Notes under the pieces: generated by a model
What the model saw: only the letters and a program-made list of their open reading frames with translations
Database searches by the model: none
What the model was told of the DNA's origin: nothing
Shown here: positions 49,830 through 50,466 of the stretch, one piece after another
Layout of the letters: every line of letters begins with the position of its first letter
Position numbering within the stretch: position 1 is the stretch's first letter
Origin: JAGOUB01 sp964640945
GTDB taxonomy: Bacteria > Patescibacteriota > Gracilibacteria > Peribacterales > Peribacteraceae
NCBI GenBank assembly: GCA_964640945.1
Contig: CAZXIV010000007.1
Location: 1 to 50,466 of the forward strand
DNA length: 50,466 nucleotides
Direction of reading: 5' to 3'
Translations under genes and position numbers: made by a program

Positions 49830-49866
49830 AGTATTAAGTATTAAGTATTAAGTATTAAGTATTAAG
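49830..49866. repeat. Tandem 7-base repeat (AGTATTA)5
   Basis: Five perfect head-to-tail copies of AGTATTA (49830-49864) plus two further bases, between the exonuclease stop and def. Each copy holds a TATTAA-like core. Such a tract can gain or lose units by slippage. Confidence 0.95.
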
Positions 49867-49913
49867 AGTGGTCCTTCTTTGGTGTTTAGGCGGTGCTTAA
49901 AACTTTGCGAGGG

Positions 49914-50414
49914 ATGCTTTACAGTGTCCGCATAGCTGTCCGTCCCATTGTTATCGGCGCCAATCATCCCATTCTGCGGGCGAAAGCCAAGCCAGTGCCC
50001 AAGGTGACGAAGGAGATCCAGGAGCTTATGAAAGATATGGCGGAGACGTGCGTGACGGCCGACGGCCAGGGCCTGGCTGCGCCGCAGGTTGGTGTCTCGG
50101 AACGCGTGATCATCGCTGTGATCGGTGATCGCCTTGTACCGATGGTCAACCCGGAGATCACCTGGCGGTCAGGGGAGGGGGCTATCGACGAAGAGGGCTG
50201 CCTGAGCCTGCCCGATACTTACGTCTCCGTGACGCGCGATACCGGTATCGGCGTGCGCTACCTTGATATGCGCGGTAAAGAGCAGGAGCTGCGCCTGGCC
50301 GACATGGACGCGCGGGTGGTGCAGCATGAGGTGGATCACTTGGATGGGGTGCTGATCGTCGATTACTCATCGAAAAAGAAGAAGGAGCCGAAGCATGGGA
50401 AAGAGGAGATGTGA
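49914..50414 (+). CDS. def: Peptide deformylase
   Basis: Removes the formyl group from new proteins. The three metal/active-site motifs are intact: GQGLAAPQVG, EEGCLSLP with the metal-binding cysteine, and QHEVDHLDGV with the two histidines and catalytic glutamate. The C-terminal tail is Lys-rich. The start is uncertain. GTG 49893 and ATG 49914 are the only conventional codons, but alignment with known deformylases places the first residue at base 49932, where the codon is ATA, exactly 6 bases after a TACAGT box. The coordinates given here use ATG 49914. See the finding on this start. Confidence 0.93.
   Translation: MLYSVRIAVRPIVIGANHPILRAKAKPVPKVTKEIQELMKDMAETCVTADGQGLAAPQVGVSERVIIAVIGDRLVPMVNPEITWRSGEGAIDEEGCLSLPDTYVSVTRDTGIGVRYLDMRGKEQELRLADMDARVVQHEVDHLDGVLIVDYSSKKKKEPKHGKEEM
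49920..49925 (+). promoter_or_regulatory. -10-like box TACAGT, 6 bases before in-frame ATA 49932
   Basis: TACAGT is followed by exactly 6 bases and an in-frame ATA. If it is the promoter, transcription would begin at the ATA and the ATG at 49914 would lie outside the mRNA. Confidence 0.4.
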
Positions 50415-50420
50415 TTGGTT

Positions 50421-50451
50421 TCCACTTTTTGTCAGCGCGACAAAAAGTGGA
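50421..50451. repeat. Perfect 13-bp palindromic repeat after def
   Basis: TCCACTTTTTGTC (50421-50433) and GACAAAAAGTGGA (50439-50451) form a perfect 13-bp stem with a 5-base AGCGC loop. No T run follows on either strand, so it is not a standard terminator. The shape is that of an interspersed palindromic (REP/MITE-like) element. Confidence 0.8.
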
Positions 50452-50466
50452 GTAAAAAACGCTGCG

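Noticed and set aside
49830..49866. CRISPR-like array
   Set aside because: Units are 7 bases and contiguous, without spacers; no cas-like gene is near.
50421..50451. Terminator of def
   Set aside because: The stem is long and perfect but has no T run after it in either direction; its T and A runs are inside the stem. Listed as a repeat instead.

Overview
The window is gene-dense, GC-rich bacterial DNA (about 45 protein genes, one tRNA, part of the RNase P RNA) with many 4-base start/stop overlaps and almost no Shine-Dalgarno sequences. No phylogenetic marker settles the lineage. The compact layout, the streamlined housekeeping genes, the VanW and Panacea proteins, the serine-run tail on the penicillin-binding protein and the lack of any lipid A or LPS-transport gene would fit a GC-rich member of the Candidate Phyla Radiation (Patescibacteria). 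That assignment is an inference. No insertion sequence, integrase, prophage or CRISPR array was seen.

Layout. Bases 1-224: the 5' part of rnpB and tRNA-Thr(GGT), both on the minus strand. Bases 564-2205: sufS-sufU. Bases 2248-29479: a large surface-glycan locus made of short alternating operons. It holds a GT-C membrane transferase, a polyprenyl-phosphate sugar synthase with its DUF2304 partner, six GT4 and two more GT2 transferases, a GT9 heptosyltransferase, a PLOD-like transferase, a polysaccharide deacetylase, five methyltransferases (one frameshifted), an acetyltransferase, two flippases, a nucleotide-sugar dehydrogenase, a GtrA protein and three ADP-heptose genes (hldA, hldC, hldD). Bases 29543-31286: rpmH without rnpA, a small membrane protein and an M16 peptidase. 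Bases 31319-34866: an AT-rich degenerate Nudix gene, a TMTC-like GT-C/TPR protein, ndk and a sugar-phosphate-isomerase-like cupin. Bases 34990-36430: a Panacea-type toxin-antitoxin-like pair and a DUF1858/A-type Fe-S carrier fusion. Bases 36455-45424: cell-envelope genes (S41 protease, VanW, FtsX, class A PBP) with RNase H, recO, a pilin-like peptide and a TPR protein. Bases 45544-50414: an orphan AT-rich gene, yebC, a tandem ThyX-like protein, a lipoprotein, a DnaQ-type exonuclease and def.

How the genes work together. HldA, HldC and HldD would make ADP-heptose for the GT9 enzyme. The dehydrogenase would supply a uronic acid. The GT4 and GT2 enzymes would build oligosaccharides on the cytoplasmic side, methyl and acetyl transferases would decorate them, and the flippases would export them. 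The DPM1-like GT2 would feed lipid-linked sugar to the two GT-C proteins. No initiating phosphoglycosyltransferase, Wzy polymerase, gmhA or gmhB lies in the window. The SufS/SufU pair and the DUF1858/A-type fusion both belong to Fe-S cluster assembly.

The most striking signal is regulatory. At about two dozen genes on both strands a TANNNT -10 box lies a few bases before the start codon, most often exactly 6 bases. This places the transcription start on or next to the first base of the start codon and implies that leaderless mRNA is the normal form here. The pattern also corrects several starts and suggests an ATA start for def.
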